From NCBI RefSeq assembly GCF_011758645.1, contig NZ_JAAMOZ010000001.1:682001-746000 (forward strand): 64,000 nucleotides of DNA, read 5' to 3'. Position numbers and translations under genes: made by a program. The stretch is from Brooklawnia cerclae. GTDB taxonomy: Bacteria; Actinomycetota; Actinomycetes; Propionibacteriales; Propionibacteriaceae. Positions within the stretch are counted from its first letter, which is position 1, and each line of letters opens with the position of its first letter. The notes below the pieces were generated by a model, which ran no database searches, was not told the DNA's origin, and saw only the letters and a program-made list of their open reading frames with translations. Positions 1-9,291 of the stretch are shown piece by piece.

Positions 1-1
1 C

Positions 2-544
2 AAGGCGCGTGCCGGCACGGAGCACACGGGCCTGCCCACTCTCGCCGACGATTCCGGCCTGTGCGTGGACGCGCTCAACCAGATGCCCGGCGTCCGCTCG
101 TCGCGTTGGGCCGGGCCGGCGCACGAGGACGTCGCGAACCTCGAACTGGTGCTGCGGCAGATCGACGACGTGCCGAAGAACCGCCGCACCGCCCGGTTCG
201 TTTCGGTGATGGCGCTCGTCCTGCCCGACGGCCGCGAGTTCACGACCCGCGGCGAGATGCCCGGACGCATCGCCTTGGCCTCGAAGGGGGCACGTGGTTT
301 CGGCTATGACCCGATCTTCGTCGCGTTCGAGCAGCCGGAGCGTCCGGGGTGTGATCGTCCTCGCACGAATGCCGAGCTCACCCCCGAGGAGAAGGACGCC
401 ATCAGCCACCGCGGGCGTGCCGTGCGGGCCATGGTGCCCATTCTCCTGGAGGCATTCGGCGACGACGCACGTCTCGTCCTGGACGAACCGGACGACGACG
501 CCCTCGATCCAGCCCAGCCCGAGGTGATTGCGAGGAACGCGTGA
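2..544 (+). CDS. rdgB: RdgB/HAM1 non-canonical purine NTP pyrophosphatase (5' truncated)
   Basis: This is the C-terminal part of a RdgB/HAM1-family house-cleaning enzyme, which hydrolyses (d)ITP and XTP to the monophosphates so that deaminated purines stay out of DNA and RNA. The reading frame is open to the window edge, so the start and the N-terminal SHNxxK-type motif are outside. The visible part opens with the family hallmark [12 protein letters not shown], followed by [16 protein letters not shown] and the C-terminal SHRGRA segment. A tail of about 30 acidic residues follows the conserved end. The stop codon overlaps the thyA start (GTGA), so the two genes are translationally coupled and nucleotide clean-up sits beside dTMP synthesis. 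Family assignment is secure; only the length is unknown. Confidence 0.93.
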   Translation, partial: KARAGTEHTGLPTLADDSGLCVDALNQMPGVRSSRWAGPAHEDVANLELVLRQIDDVPKNRRTARFVSVMALVLPDGREFTTRGEMPGRIALASKGARGFGYDPIFVAFEQPERPGCDRPRTNAELTPEEKDAISHRGRAVRAMVPILLEAFGDDARLVLDEPDDDALDPAQPEVIARNA

Positions 545-1356
545 GGCAGTATCTCGACCTGTTGCGCCATGTGCTCGACCACGGCGTCCACAAGGACGAC
601 CGTACGGGCACGGGGACGACGAGCGTGTTCGGCCATCAGATGCGCTTCGACCTGTCGGAGGGCTTTCCCCTGCTCACCACGAAGAAGGTCTTCACCCGTG
701 GCGTCTTCGGGGAACTGCTGTGGTTCCTCAAGGGTTCGACGAACACCGCCTGGCTGGTCGAGAACAACATCCACATCTGGGACGAGTGGGCGGACGAGCA
801 CGGAGACCTGGGGCCGATCTACGGCTACCAGTGGCGCAGCTGGCCCACCCCCGACGGGGGACACACCGACCAGATCGCCGCGGTGATCGATGCCATCAAG
901 CGCAATCCGAACTCACGCCGGCACGTGGTGTCGGCCTGGAACGTCGCGGAGATTCCGCAGATGGCGTTGCCGCCGTGCCACGCCTTCTTCCAGTTCTACG
1001 TCGCCCCGCCCGCCGAGGGCAGGCAACGGGGACGCCTGAGCTGCCAGATGTACCAGCGCTCGGCCGACCTGTTCCTCGGGGTGCCGTTCAACATCGCGTC
1101 CTACGCCACGTTGACGCACATGGTCGCCCAGGTCTGCGATCTCGACGTCGGCGACTTCGTGCACACGCTCGGTGACGCCCATATCTACGACAACCACCTC
1201 GACCAGGTGCATGAACAGCTGACGCGTGAGCCACGCGCGCTGCCCAGGCTCTGGCTGAACCCCGAGGTGCACGACATCGACGGCTTCACGCTCGACGACA
1301 TCCGTGTGGAAGGCTACGACCCGCACCCGGCCATCAAGGCACCCATCGCCGTCTGA
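541..1356 (+). CDS. thyA: Thymidylate synthase ThyA
   Basis: Folate-dependent thymidylate synthase (271 aa) converts dUMP and methylene-THF to dTMP and dihydrofolate. The nucleophilic cysteine lies in LPPCHAFFQ (about Cys146). RTGTGT near residue 22, the SRR phosphate-binding stretch near 126 and the dUMP/folate segment [15 protein letters not shown] are all present. The length is normal for the bacterial enzyme. The GTG start overlaps the rdgB stop. Dihydrofolate reductase lies 26 bp downstream, preceded by a strong GAGGAGG site, so the two reactions that make and recycle dihydrofolate are encoded together. No anomaly was seen. Confidence 0.97.
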   Translation: MRQYLDLLRHVLDHGVHKDDRTGTGTTSVFGHQMRFDLSEGFPLLTTKKVFTRGVFGELLWFLKGSTNTAWLVENNIHIWDEWADEHGDLGPIYGYQWRSWPTPDGGHTDQIAAVIDAIKRNPNSRRHVVSAWNVAEIPQMALPPCHAFFQFYVAPPAEGRQRGRLSCQMYQRSADLFLGVPFNIASYATLTHMVAQVCDLDVGDFVHTLGDAHIYDNHLDQVHEQLTREPRALPRLWLNPEVHDIDGFTLDDIRVEGYDPHPAIKAPIAV

Positions 1357-1382
1357 CCGACGGCACCAGACGAGGAGGCCGG

Positions 1383-1880
1383 ATGCCGGTTGTCGCCATC
1401 GCTGTCGTGGCCCGCAACGGGGTGATCGGTGACGGTCACGACCAGCCCTTCAAGTTTCGCGAGGACTGGGCGCGGTTCAAGCGCGTGACCATGGGGCATC
1501 CGCTGATCATGGGGCGGCCGACCCACGAGGCAATGGGGCTGCTGCCCGGACGGACGAGCGTCGTGCTGACCCGTCACCCCGAGGGGCTCACGTTCCCCCG
1601 CGCCGAGGACGGGAAGCCGCGCGGATACGCGGTGTCGTCCATCGAGCAGGCCCTGGAAGTGGCGCGCGGTCTGGACGACACGGTCTTCATCGCCGGCGGC
1701 GGGCAGGTCTACCGGCTCGCCTGGCCCCACGTCGACGAACTCGACCTGACGCGGGTGCACCAGGACGCGGCCGGCGATGTGGTGTTCCCCGACGTCGATC
1801 CGGGGGGGTGGCTCGAGGTGGCTCGCGAGCCGCACGAGCAGTTCGATTTCGTCCGCTACCAAAGGAGGAGCGCCCGATGA
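1383..1880 (+). CDS. folA: Dihydrofolate reductase
   Basis: Dihydrofolate reductase (165 aa) reduces dihydrofolate with NADPH and so regenerates the folate consumed by the neighbouring thyA. Family features are the N-terminal VVAIAVVARNGVIG strand, the substrate segment FREDWARFKRVT, MGRPTHEAMG (NADPH-binding helix start) and FIAGGGQVYRLA near residue 104. The ATG start follows GAGGAGG at good spacing. The stop codon overlaps the next ATG by four bases (ATGA), which couples it to the MaoC-like gene. Length is typical. The gene symbol follows function; some actinobacteria use dfrA or folA interchangeably. Confidence 0.95.
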   Translation: MPVVAIAVVARNGVIGDGHDQPFKFREDWARFKRVTMGHPLIMGRPTHEAMGLLPGRTSVVLTRHPEGLTFPRAEDGKPRGYAVSSIEQALEVARGLDDTVFIAGGGQVYRLAWPHVDELDLTRVHQDAAGDVVFPDVDPGGWLEVAREPHEQFDFVRYQRRSAR

Positions 1881-2302
1881 TCCGCAACCTTGCCATCGGC
1901 GACACCGTCGCCTTCACCAAGACGCTCGGCGAGTCCGACGTCTACCTGTTCGCCGGCATCACAGGGGATCTGTCGCCCAACCATGTCAACGAGGAGTACG
2001 GCCGGACGACGCGCTACGGCGGGAGGATCGCCCATGGGATGCTGGTGCTGAGCCTGGCGTCCAACACGTCCACGATGATCCAGGCCAAGGCGCAGCAGGC
2101 GTGCGTCAGCTACGGCTACGACCGTGTGCGGTTCCTGGAGGGGGTCCTCATCGGCGACACCCTCACCGTGACATACCGGATCACCGAGATCGACCAGGAC
2201 GCCGACAAGAGCTTCGCGGACATCGAGATCCGCAACCAGCGTGGGGATCTGTGCGCCGTCGCGACCCACATCCTGAAGTTCTTCGACGCCCCGCTGGCCT
2301 GA
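1877..2302 (+). CDS. MaoC family hot-dog-fold dehydratase
   Basis: A 141-aa single hot-dog domain of the MaoC/R-hydratase family. These enzymes hydrate or dehydrate acyl-thioesters such as enoyl-CoA. The hydratase-2 motif is visible as YLFAGITGDLSPNHVNEEYG, with the catalytic Asp and His in GDLSPNH, then GGRIAHGML. I chose the ATG at 1877 because AAAGGAGGAG lies just upstream and the start overlaps the folA stop; longer upstream starts would run deep into folA. The acyl substrate cannot be told from sequence, and the gene's place in a folate/DNA operon says little about its pathway. It could act on short-chain acyl-CoA or in a PHA-like route. Confidence 0.85.
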   Translation: MIRNLAIGDTVAFTKTLGESDVYLFAGITGDLSPNHVNEEYGRTTRYGGRIAHGMLVLSLASNTSTMIQAKAQQACVSYGYDRVRFLEGVLIGDTLTVTYRITEIDQDADKSFADIEIRNQRGDLCAVATHILKFFDAPLA

Positions 2303-2317
2303 GCGTCCGGGGCTGCC

Positions 2318-3727
2318 ATGCGTCCCACCCCGTCGGTTCTGCACCTCGACCTGGATGCGTTCTTCGCCTCGGTCGAGCAGCGCGACAAGCCGTCGCTGCG
2401 AGGCAAACCGGTGGTGGTGGGCGGAATCGGTGGGCGCGGAGTGGTCGCGACGGCCAGTTACGAGGCCCGCGAGTTCGGCGTCCGGTCGGCGATGCCGACC
2501 GCGGAGGCTCGTCGTCGCGTGCCGCACGCCGCCTACCTCGGGGGGCGGTTCGACGCCTACCGGCAGTCGAGCCGCATCGTGATGGCCCTGCTCCACGAGC
2601 TGAGTCCGCTGGTCGAGCCGTTGAGCCTCGACGAGGCCTTCGTCGACCTCGAGGCCGGGGGCGTGGACGCGTCCGATCCGGGTGTCGTCGAGGCCCTCGT
2701 CGACGAACTGCGCGCTGAGCTCACCCGGCGCACCGAGGGACTCCATGCCTCGGTGGGCGTGGGATCGAGCAAGTTCATGGCCAAGGTCGCCTCGGAGGCG
2801 GCCAAGCCCGACGGGCGGCTCATCGTCCTGGCCGGGCAGGAACTCGATGTCGTCTCCCCGCTGCCCGTGCGTGCCGTGCCCGGGGTGGGCCCGGCGACGA
2901 TGGAACGCCTGGCCAAACTGGGGATCGCCACGGTCGCCGACCTGCAGCATGCCAGCGAGCGCGAACTGGTCCGGGAACTGGGGTCGTCGGCTGGGTCGTC
3001 CCTGCACGAACTTGCCTTCGCACGGGACGATCGTCCGGTGCAGTCGACGCGGGAGGTCAAATCGATCTCGGTCGAGGACACCTTCCAGGTCGACGTCATC
3101 GATCCCGCGCAGCTCGCGGGCATCGTCGACCGGGACGCCGAGTCGGTGGCCGCCCGCCTTCGGCGTGCGGGGTTGTTCGCCCGCACGATCACCCTGAAGG
3201 TGCGGTTGGGCGACTTCACCACGTGGACGCGATCGCGCACGCTCGACGGCGCCACGGACTCCACCGAGCGGATCCGCTCGGTGGCCCACGGGCTGCTGAG
3301 CGACCTGGAGTTGCGTGAGGGCGTGCGTCTGCTGGGCGTGGGCGTCGCCAATTTCACCCAGGCCGCCCAGGAGGAGTTGTTCTGGCCGGACGAGAGCCCC
3401 GCCCCGGTGATCGAGCAGGTCGTCCACACGGCTCCCGCGATGCGTCGCCGGTTCGGTCTCGCGGACCAGTGGATCGCGGGCATGGACGTCGAGCACGACG
3501 ACCACGGGCGCGGATGGGTGTGGGGAGCCGGCCACGGCATCGTGACCGTCCGCTTCGAATCGCGGCTCACCGGCGTCGGCCCGGTGCGCTCACTGGCGGC
3601 CGACGACCCGCGTTTGCGTGCGGTGGGGCCGCTGCCGATGACCTGGGCCGTGGCCGAACCGTCGTTCACCGACAATCAGGATGCGGACGGGCGGGCTGTG
3701 GACGCACAGAGCGCCGACAACCCCTAG
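2318..3727 (+). CDS. dinB: DNA polymerase IV (Y-family translesion polymerase)
   Basis: Y-family DNA polymerase IV, 469 aa, which extends mismatched or lesion-containing primers. The palm carries the first metal-binding motif LDLDAFFASVEQ at the N-terminus and the catalytic SLDEAFVDL near residue 103. The fingers/thumb follow, with the helix-hairpin-helix PGVGPATMERLAKLGI near 190, and then the little-finger domain. QEELFWPD near residue 350 resembles a beta-clamp-binding motif. A further region of about 100 residues (GWVWGAGHG, VTVRFES) is typical of actinobacterial DinB proteins and longer than the enterobacterial enzyme. The gene ends at a strong bidirectional hairpin. SOS control is possible, but no obvious SOS box was seen in the 15-bp gap upstream. 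Confidence 0.93.
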   Translation: MRPTPSVLHLDLDAFFASVEQRDKPSLRGKPVVVGGIGGRGVVATASYEAREFGVRSAMPTAEARRRVPHAAYLGGRFDAYRQSSRIVMALLHELSPLVEPLSLDEAFVDLEAGGVDASDPGVVEALVDELRAELTRRTEGLHASVGVGSSKFMAKVASEAAKPDGRLIVLAGQELDVVSPLPVRAVPGVGPATMERLAKLGIATVADLQHASERELVRELGSSAGSSLHELAFARDDRPVQSTREVKSISVEDTFQVDVIDPAQLAGIVDRDAESVAARLRRAGLFARTITLKVRLGDFTTWTRSRTLDGATDSTERIRSVAHGLLSDLELREGVRLLGVGVANFTQAAQEELFWPDESPAPVIEQVVHTAPAMRRRFGLADQWIAGMDVEHDDHGRGWVWGAGHGIVTVRFESRLTGVGPVRSLAADDPRLRAVGPLPMTWAVAEPSFTDNQDADGRAVDAQSADNP

Positions 3728-3764
3728 TCGGCGTCGGCACCCACCACCGGGTGCCGACGCCGAC
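3727..3764. terminator. Bidirectional hairpin terminator between dinB and the sugar ABC operon
   Basis: A perfect 16-bp GC-rich stem (arms 3727-3742 and 3749-3764) with a six-base ACCACC loop lies exactly between two convergent genes. The left arm begins at the last base of the dinB stop codon. No long U-tract follows, as is common in actinobacterial terminators. Confidence 0.8.
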
Positions 3765-3769
3765 CGGGC

Positions 3770-4762
3770 TCAGGCCCGTTTCTGCTGACGGACGAACAGG
3801 ATGAGCATGAGCAGCAGCACCACGCCGTAGGCGATCTGCTGGCCTGCTTCCGGAAGCCCGACCACCTGCAGGAAGCTCAGCAGGACGACGATGGTGCCGA
3901 CACCCGAGAAGGTGCCGCCGTACCCGCCGACGCCTCCGAAGATGCTCGTCCCGCCGATGACGACCGCGGCGATGGAGCTCATCACGTAGGGGTCGCCGAG
4001 GTTGTAGTAGCTCGATCCCACGTAGCCGGTGAGCATGAGCCCACCCAACGACGCCATGAGTCCCGACACCACGTAGATGGCCACGATGACCAGCCAGACC
4101 CGCACACCCGATGCCTGCGCCGCGCGCCGGCGCAGGCCGACCGCGTACAACTGCATCCCGAAGACCGTCTTGCGCAGGACGAGGACGATGGCGACGCCCA
4201 GGACGAGCCACAGGATCACGCCGCCGGTGAGGACGCCGGCGAACCGGTGCGTGATGAACGCGATGATCGCCGGGCTGGCGTTGCCCTTGTTGACCCCGCC
4301 GGTGACGAGGTAGCTCACGCCCAGCAGGATCGTCATGGTGGCGAGCGTCATGACCATGTCGGGGATCTTGAGCAGCGCGACCCCGAGACCGTTGAACAGC
4401 CCGACCACCAGGCCGATCGCCAGGGTGAGCCCGATGGCCACCGGCATGGTGGCGTCCGTACCCGCCATGACCAGGGCCGTGACCAGGTTGGTCAGAGTCA
4501 TGACCGCGCCGACCGACAGGTCGATGCCGCCGATCAGGATGGCGAGGTTCTGGCCGATCGCCACTACGCCCAGCAGGGCCATCAACTGCAGCAGGCTCGC
4601 GATCTGATGCGCGCTGCGATAGCCCGGTGCGAAGACGAAGGTCACGATGACGACCAGCAGGAAGATCGCGTGCGGCGCGATCTGCACGAGTGTCAGGCGA
4701 GGGCGGGCCGGCGTCCCCGAACCCTGACCATCGGTCACCGGTGTTGCGGTGGTGGCGCTCAT
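3770..4762 (-). CDS. Sugar ABC transporter permease (RbsC-like), second copy
   Basis: A 330-aa integral membrane permease of the ribose/xylose/galactose (BPD_transp_2) family. It begins with a short polar N-terminus (ATTATPVTDGQ), followed by about 8-10 hydrophobic segments and the family signature around NLAILIGGIDLSVG and VVIGGTSIFGG. It ends with a short positive tail (RQQKRA). I chose the ATG at 4762, which overlaps the stop of the upstream permease by four bases; the open frame extends further upstream but only inside the preceding gene. It is the last gene of a five-gene leftward operon and should pair with the other permease (4759-5733) in a heterodimeric channel. Confidence 0.88.
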   Translation of the reverse strand: MSATTATPVTDGQGSGTPARPRLTLVQIAPHAIFLLVVIVTFVFAPGYRSAHQIASLLQLMALLGVVAIGQNLAILIGGIDLSVGAVMTLTNLVTALVMAGTDATMPVAIGLTLAIGLVVGLFNGLGVALLKIPDMVMTLATMTILLGVSYLVTGGVNKGNASPAIIAFITHRFAGVLTGGVILWLVLGVAIVLVLRKTVFGMQLYAVGLRRRAAQASGVRVWLVIVAIYVVSGLMASLGGLMLTGYVGSSYYNLGDPYVMSSIAAVVIGGTSIFGGVGGYGGTFSGVGTIVVLLSFLQVVGLPEAGQQIAYGVVLLLMLILFVRQQKRA

Positions 4763-5733
4763 GCCGCCCTCCTGATGGCTTGTGACGAGTTCTGCCGAGC
4801 GCGCCCGATGAGATACGGGCCTCCGAGGGCCGCGACCAGGATGAGCCCGATGACGACGTACTGCCAGTAGCCGTTGAGCCCGAGGCTGAAGAGCAGGTTG
4901 CCGATCAGCTGAAGGGTCACCGCCCCTGCCACGGCTCCGGCCAGCGTGCCGCGTCCGCCGGCGAGCACCGTGCCGCCCAGGACGGCGGCCGCGATCGCGT
5001 TCATGGTGAACGGGACACCGATCTTGGGGTCGCCCGACATCGCTGTCATCGTCATGAGGATGCCGCCCAGGCACGCGAACACAGCACCGAGCACGTAGGT
5101 GAGCGCGCGGGTGGCCTTCACGTTGATGCCCGACGTGAAGGCGGACGTCTCGTCCTCGCCGACCGCCATGATGGCCGGCCCGAGCTTCGACCTGCGGATC
5201 GGGTACCACACCAGTACGGGCAGCCCGATGAGCAGCACCAGCGAGAACGGGATGGGGCCGATGAGCAGCAGCGGTATGTCGGCGAACCAGCGCGGCACCG
5301 AGCCGCCCGGCTGCGGCAGGATGTACAACGCGCTGCCCGCGAGGATGGACGACGTGGCCAGCGTGATCACCAGCGGCGGCAGGCCCATGTAGGCGATGAG
5401 CAGGCCGTTGATGGCTCCGACGACGATCGCCACGACCAGGGCCGCGACGGCTGCCAGGACGATCGGTACGCCGCGGCCCGCCAGCACGATCACGATCACG
5501 TTGGTGATCGTGAGCACGTTGCCGAGCGACAGGTCGATGCCCTTGCCGAAGATCACGATCGCCATGCCGCAGGCGACCATGGCCAGGGGCAGCACCTGGG
5601 AGATCACGATCGCCACGGACGAGATCGACAGCCGCGAGGTGTTGAGCATCCAGGCGATGACGACCACTGCCATGATCACGTAGGCCGCGACGGCCGGTGG
5701 CTCGCGGCGTGCGAACCGCATGATCGCGTTCAT
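4759..5733 (-). CDS. Sugar ABC transporter permease (RbsC-like), first copy
   Basis: A 324-aa permease of the same family as its downstream neighbour, with hydrophobic segments throughout (for example AYVIMAVVVIAWML near the start), the GKGIDLSLGNVLTITN signature and AAVLGGTVLAGGRGT near residue 245. The ATG at 5733 overlaps the ATPase stop, and its own stop overlaps the next permease start, so the operon is tightly coupled. Two distinct RbsC-type permeases per transporter suggest a heterodimer, as in autoinducer-2 and some erythritol or rhamnose systems. The substrate is not deducible. The neighbouring lactonase points to a sugar whose oxidised lactone form is also handled. Confidence 0.88.
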   Translation of the reverse strand: MNAIMRFARREPPAVAAYVIMAVVVIAWMLNTSRLSISSVAIVISQVLPLAMVACGMAIVIFGKGIDLSLGNVLTITNVIVIVLAGRGVPIVLAAVAALVVAIVVGAINGLLIAYMGLPPLVITLATSSILAGSALYILPQPGGSVPRWFADIPLLLIGPIPFSLVLLIGLPVLVWYPIRRSKLGPAIMAVGEDETSAFTSGINVKATRALTYVLGAVFACLGGILMTMTAMSGDPKIGVPFTMNAIAAAVLGGTVLAGGRGTLAGAVAGAVTLQLIGNLLFSLGLNGYWQYVVIGLILVAALGGPYLIGRARQNSSQAIRRAA

Positions 5734-7292
5734 TCGGCGACCTCCTCCTCGACGCCCTGGAAGGCTGCCCCGGTGATGGCTTCCTCGGTGATCTGGTCGC
5801 CGGTGAGGGTGCGGACGATGCGTCCCTCGGCCATGACGTGAACGATGTCGGCGAGCCCGACCACCTCGGTGAGGTCGGTCGAGAGCATCAGGACCCCGAC
5901 CCCGTCGGAGGCCAGCCTGCGGAGCAGGGTGTAGATCTCCTGCTTCGTGCCGACATCGATGCCGCGTGTCGGATCGGCGCACAGCACCACCTTGGGATTC
6001 GCGACCAGCCACTTGCCGATCACGACCTTCTGCTGGTTACCACCGGAGAGCTGACCGGCTACCAGCGTGGGGTCGGGGGGCCTGATGGCGACCGCCTCGA
6101 TGGCCTGCTTGGTGACCGCGGTCTCCTTGGTGGTGCTGATCCACCCCGCGACGGCCCGCCTCGCCACGGTGGGCAGCGAGACGTTCTGCCCGATTGTCAT
6201 CGGCAGGACGAGGCCTTGGGTCTTCCTGTCCTCCGGGATGAGGACGACGCCGTTGCGGATGCCGGCGGCGACCGACGGGAAGGGCGAGAGCGTGCGTCCA
6301 CCGAGCCTGATGCGTCCTTTGGCCGACCGAAGGCCCGCGATCCCCTCCAGCAAGGGGGTCTGGCCATGGCCGGCCAGACCTGCGAGTGCGACGATCCTGC
6401 CCCTGGGAATCGTCAGCGCCACGTCGTGCACCTGGGTTCCCGTGACGTTGAAGTTCTCGATCTCCATCACGATCTCGTCGGACGCGGACCGCGCGGGTGC
6501 CTTGTCCGGGTAGACCGCATCCAGGTCGCGTCCGACCATGAGCCGGACGATCTCCCGTTCGTCGGTTGCGGCGGTCGTCCGCGTGCCCGCGTGACGGCCG
6601 TCCTTGAGGACCATGATCTCGTCCGACACCTCGAACATCTCGCTCATGCGGTGAGTGACCAGGATGAGGCCGGTGCCCTCGTCGCGGAGCTGGCGGATCA
6701 GGTCGAGCAGCGTCTGCACGTCGCCCTCGCGCAGGCCCGACGTGGGCTCGTCCAGGATGAGGATGCGTGGCGAGGCCACCATGGCCTTCGTGATCTCGAC
6801 CATCTGCTTCTGGGCGAGGGTGAGATCGCGGACCATGGTGTGCGGACTCACCTGCAGGCCGATCCGGTCGAGCAGTGCCGTCGTCTGTTTGTACTGCTCG
6901 CGGCGGTCGACGAAGCCCAGCCGCGTGCGGGGCTCACGCCCGAGCGTGATGTTGTCGGCCACCGACTGGTGGTCGAGGACCGACAACTCCTGGGCCACGG
7001 CGGCGATCCCGAGCTCGCGTGCGAGGGCCGGGGTGAGCGTGCGGGGCTGACCGTCGATCTCGACGGTGCCCTCGTCCGGCTGGTAGATGCCCGTGAGCAC
7101 CTTGATGAGAGTCGACTTACCGGCTCCGTTCTCTCCCGCGATGGCGGTCACCGTGCCGGCACGCACTGTCAGGTCGACCCCCGACAGTGCGTGCACGCCA
7201 CCGAACGACTTGCGGATACCCGAGGCGGCGAGGATCACGGCGCCCCCGGAGGGAACGGAGCCGGCGTCAGTCACGAATGATGAACTGGTCAA
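5730..7292 (-). CDS. Sugar ABC transporter ATP-binding protein (tandem nucleotide-binding domains, RbsA-like)
   Basis: A 520-aa ATPase with two fused nucleotide-binding domains, as in RbsA/MglA. The first half has Walker A GENGAGKST near residue 54, the degenerate signature RDLTLAQKQMVEI and Walker B ILILDEPTSGL. The second half has the substituted Walker A-like GLAGHGQTP, the signature LSGGNQQKV and VLCADPTRGIDVG. A degenerate second site with LAGxxGxGxxxL is normal in this family. It lies 9 bp downstream of the binding-protein gene and overlaps the first permease. It energises sugar import through the two permeases. Confidence 0.93.
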   Translation of the reverse strand: MTSSSFVTDAGSVPSGGAVILAASGIRKSFGGVHALSGVDLTVRAGTVTAIAGENGAGKSTLIKVLTGIYQPDEGTVEIDGQPRTLTPALARELGIAAVAQELSVLDHQSVADNITLGREPRTRLGFVDRREQYKQTTALLDRIGLQVSPHTMVRDLTLAQKQMVEITKAMVASPRILILDEPTSGLREGDVQTLLDLIRQLRDEGTGLILVTHRMSEMFEVSDEIMVLKDGRHAGTRTTAATDEREIVRLMVGRDLDAVYPDKAPARSASDEIVMEIENFNVTGTQVHDVALTIPRGRIVALAGLAGHGQTPLLEGIAGLRSAKGRIRLGGRTLSPFPSVAAGIRNGVVLIPEDRKTQGLVLPMTIGQNVSLPTVARRAVAGWISTTKETAVTKQAIEAVAIRPPDPTLVAGQLSGGNQQKVVIGKWLVANPKVVLCADPTRGIDVGTKQEIYTLLRRLASDGVGVLMLSTDLTEVVGLADIVHVMAEGRIVRTLTGDQITEEAITGAAFQGVEEEVAE

Positions 7293-7301
7293 AGCCGCAC
7301 G

Positions 7302-8384
7302 TCACCCGAAGAGGTTGGTCAGGACGTCGTCCGGCAGGTTGGTGGGCAGGAACATGGCGTCAGACATGTCGGTGCGCACGTAGTCGTCGAGGTTGTCCTG
7401 GGTGATCACGTCGAGCGCAACCTTGGGGGCCTGGCCCGGATCCTCCCCGCGGAGGGCCTTGATGCCGTAGTCGAGCGCGGTCACGACCAGTGCCGGAGAC
7501 TGCGACGGGGCGATCGAGGCCCAGCCGCTGGCGTCCTTGAGTTCCTTCCACTTCTTGAGGAAGCCGTTGTAGCCCTCCCCGGGCATCGGCACGAGCGACA
7601 TGCTGCGCTGCTCCATGACCTCGATCGCGCCGAGGGTCATGGCACCGCCCTGGGAGTAGATGCCCTTGACGTCGGGGTGCGCCGAGAGCAGGTTCGCAGC
7701 CGCGGACTGGGCTTTGGCCTGATCCCAGTCGCCGGCGGCGTTGGCCACGATCTCGATCCCGGCGTCCTCCAGAGCCTTCTGGGCGCCCTCGATGCGTCCG
7801 TTGCTGACCGGGGTGCCCGAGACGCCGTCGAGCATGAACACGGTGTCGCCGCTGGAGAGCTGGCTCGCCAGCCATTCCCCGCCGATCTGCCCGAACTCGA
7901 CCGGATCGGTGTTGACGATGATGTTGTACTCGCTCTCGACGGCATTGTCGAAGGAGACCACCTGGACGCCCTGCTGCTGCGCACGCTCGACGACACCGGT
8001 GAGCGCACTCGCGCTCGATGCGTCGATGAGCAGCAGGCTGACCCCGGCCGTCAGCATGTCGTTGATCTGCGAGATCTGCTTGTCGACCGAGTTGTTGGCG
8101 TCCGTGATGATCGTCTTCGACACGTCGGACTTGTATTGGTTCTCGCAGGCGTACTGGAACTCCGCGACCATCTGCGAGCGCCACGAGTTGCCGGCCCATC
8201 CGTTGGCGAGGCCGACGACCAGCGGCCCGTCCACCGACGGGACCATGTGGTTGGCGCCGGAACCCGCCGAGGAGCCGGAGCCCGAACTTCCACTGCCCGC
8301 AGTGGAACAACTCGCCAGGACGCCTGCGGCGCCCAGGGCGAGTGATGACTGCAGCAGTGCCCTGCGGCTGATCGGATTGGTCAT
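7302..8384 (-). CDS. Sugar ABC transporter substrate-binding lipoprotein
   Basis: A 360-aa periplasmic-binding-protein-like lipoprotein (Peripla_BP_4 type). The N-terminus has a twin arginine (ISRRALLQ), a hydrophobic stretch and the lipobox LASC, then a Ser/Gly-rich linker of about 20 residues. This indicates Tat or Sec export and lipid anchoring. The mature part has the ribose-binding-protein layout: an N-terminal VVGLANGWAGNSW strand, QISQINDMLTAGVSLLLIDASS, VVSFDNAVES and a second lobe with GGAMTLGAIEVM. It is the second gene of the operon, between the SMP-30 gene and the ATPase. The ligand is unknown; the family binds pentoses, hexoses and autoinducer-2. Confidence 0.9.
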   Translation of the reverse strand: MTNPISRRALLQSSLALGAAGVLASCSTAGSGSSGSGSSAGSGANHMVPSVDGPLVVGLANGWAGNSWRSQMVAEFQYACENQYKSDVSKTIITDANNSVDKQISQINDMLTAGVSLLLIDASSASALTGVVERAQQQGVQVVSFDNAVESEYNIIVNTDPVEFGQIGGEWLASQLSSGDTVFMLDGVSGTPVSNGRIEGAQKALEDAGIEIVANAAGDWDQAKAQSAAANLLSAHPDVKGIYSQGGAMTLGAIEVMEQRSMSLVPMPGEGYNGFLKKWKELKDASGWASIAPSQSPALVVTALDYGIKALRGEDPGQAPKVALDVITQDNLDDYVRTDMSDAMFLPTNLPDDVLTNLFG

Positions 8385-8395
8385 GTCTTCCCCCT

Positions 8396-9262
8396 CTAGA
8401 TGCTGGCCGACGTCGCTGCCGGACCAGTGGTTGTTGTCGGAATGAGGAGAACCCTGCCATCGAGTTCGCTGGCACGGGTCGAATCGGGTGGGGTGGCGGT
8501 GGTGACGGCCAGGATCGAGCGATCGGGGCCGACGAAGCAGCAGCTGGTGGGGTTGTTGACGGGCAGGTGCCACACGAGATCGACACGTCCGTCGGGGGCA
8601 TACCGGACGAGCCGCGCCCCGTTCCACTTGGCCGACCAGAAGCAGCCCTCGTCGTCGATCGTGCCGCCGTCCGGGACGTACCCGTCGGGGTCCTGGGCGA
8701 AGACCCGGCGGTTGCCGATCGTCCCCGACTCGTCGTCGTAGTCGAACGCCCAGATCACTCGCGGGATCGAGTCGGTGTAGTAGAAGGTGCGCCGGTCGGG
8801 GGACCAGTCGAGACCGTTCGAGGTCGTGATGCCCGAGACCTGCTGGGAGACCCCCTCGGCGTCCCATCGATAGAGGGCCGACGTGGGCTCGTCCTCGGCA
8901 TAGGTCATCGAGCCGAACCAGACGCGGCCGCGGGGATCGGTCTTGCCGTCGTTGAACCGGTGGGTCGCGGGGGAGTGAGGCGCCTGCCAGATCTGCTCCC
9001 ATCGGGACCCGTCCGCGGAACTACGCCACAGGCCGTCGGTGAACCCGGCCACCCAGCCGCCCTCCGCGTGCGGGACCGCGAAACCGACGAGTTGCGGGAG
9101 GTCGTGGGTGGTGACCTGGGTGCCGTCGAGCGTCGCGGTGTGGAGCTTGCGACCGAGGATGTCGACGAAGCCCAGGCGAGAGCCGTCCCAGTACGGACCT
9201 TCGCCGAGCGCCGTGCTGAACGGAAGGCCGAGGATGTCGGGATTCAGCGTCTTTTCGTGCAT
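8396..9262 (-). CDS. SMP-30/gluconolactonase/LRE family protein
   Basis: A 288-aa six-bladed beta-propeller of the SMP-30/gluconolaconase family, metal-dependent enzymes that open sugar lactones. Family features are the N-terminal GEGPYWDG with its metal-ligand Glu, FNDGKTDPRGRVWFGSM, TTSNGLDWSPD (Asn and Asp ligands) and YVPDGGTIDDEGCFWSA. I use the ATG at 9262 (MHEKTL); an upstream in-frame start at 9286 adds only eight residues. It is the first gene of the transporter operon, 11 bp from the binding-protein gene. That suggests it acts on the imported sugar after oxidation to a lactone by an enzyme encoded elsewhere. The substrate is inferred only as a sugar lactone. Confidence 0.88.
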   Translation of the reverse strand: MHEKTLNPDILGLPFSTALGEGPYWDGSRLGFVDILGRKLHTATLDGTQVTTHDLPQLVGFAVPHAEGGWVAGFTDGLWRSSADGSRWEQIWQAPHSPATHRFNDGKTDPRGRVWFGSMTYAEDEPTSALYRWDAEGVSQQVSGITTSNGLDWSPDRRTFYYTDSIPRVIWAFDYDDESGTIGNRRVFAQDPDGYVPDGGTIDDEGCFWSAKWNGARLVRYAPDGRVDLVWHLPVNNPTSCCFVGPDRSILAVTTATPPDSTRASELDGRVLLIPTTTTGPAATSASI

Positions 9263-9291
9263 CGATCGCCTCTGATCCGGGAGCAACTACG

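Noticed and set aside
1856-3535. Long minus-strand open frame (559 aa) opposite maoC-dinB
   Set aside because: It mirrors the codons of two well-supported plus-strand genes, is His/Arg-rich without any domain, and lacks a ribosome-binding site. High-GC DNA gives such shadows.
5838-7280. Long plus-strand open frame (480 aa) opposite the sugar ABC ATPase
   Set aside because: It is the antisense of a gene with full Walker and signature motifs; composition is Asp/His/Arg-rich and no motif is present.
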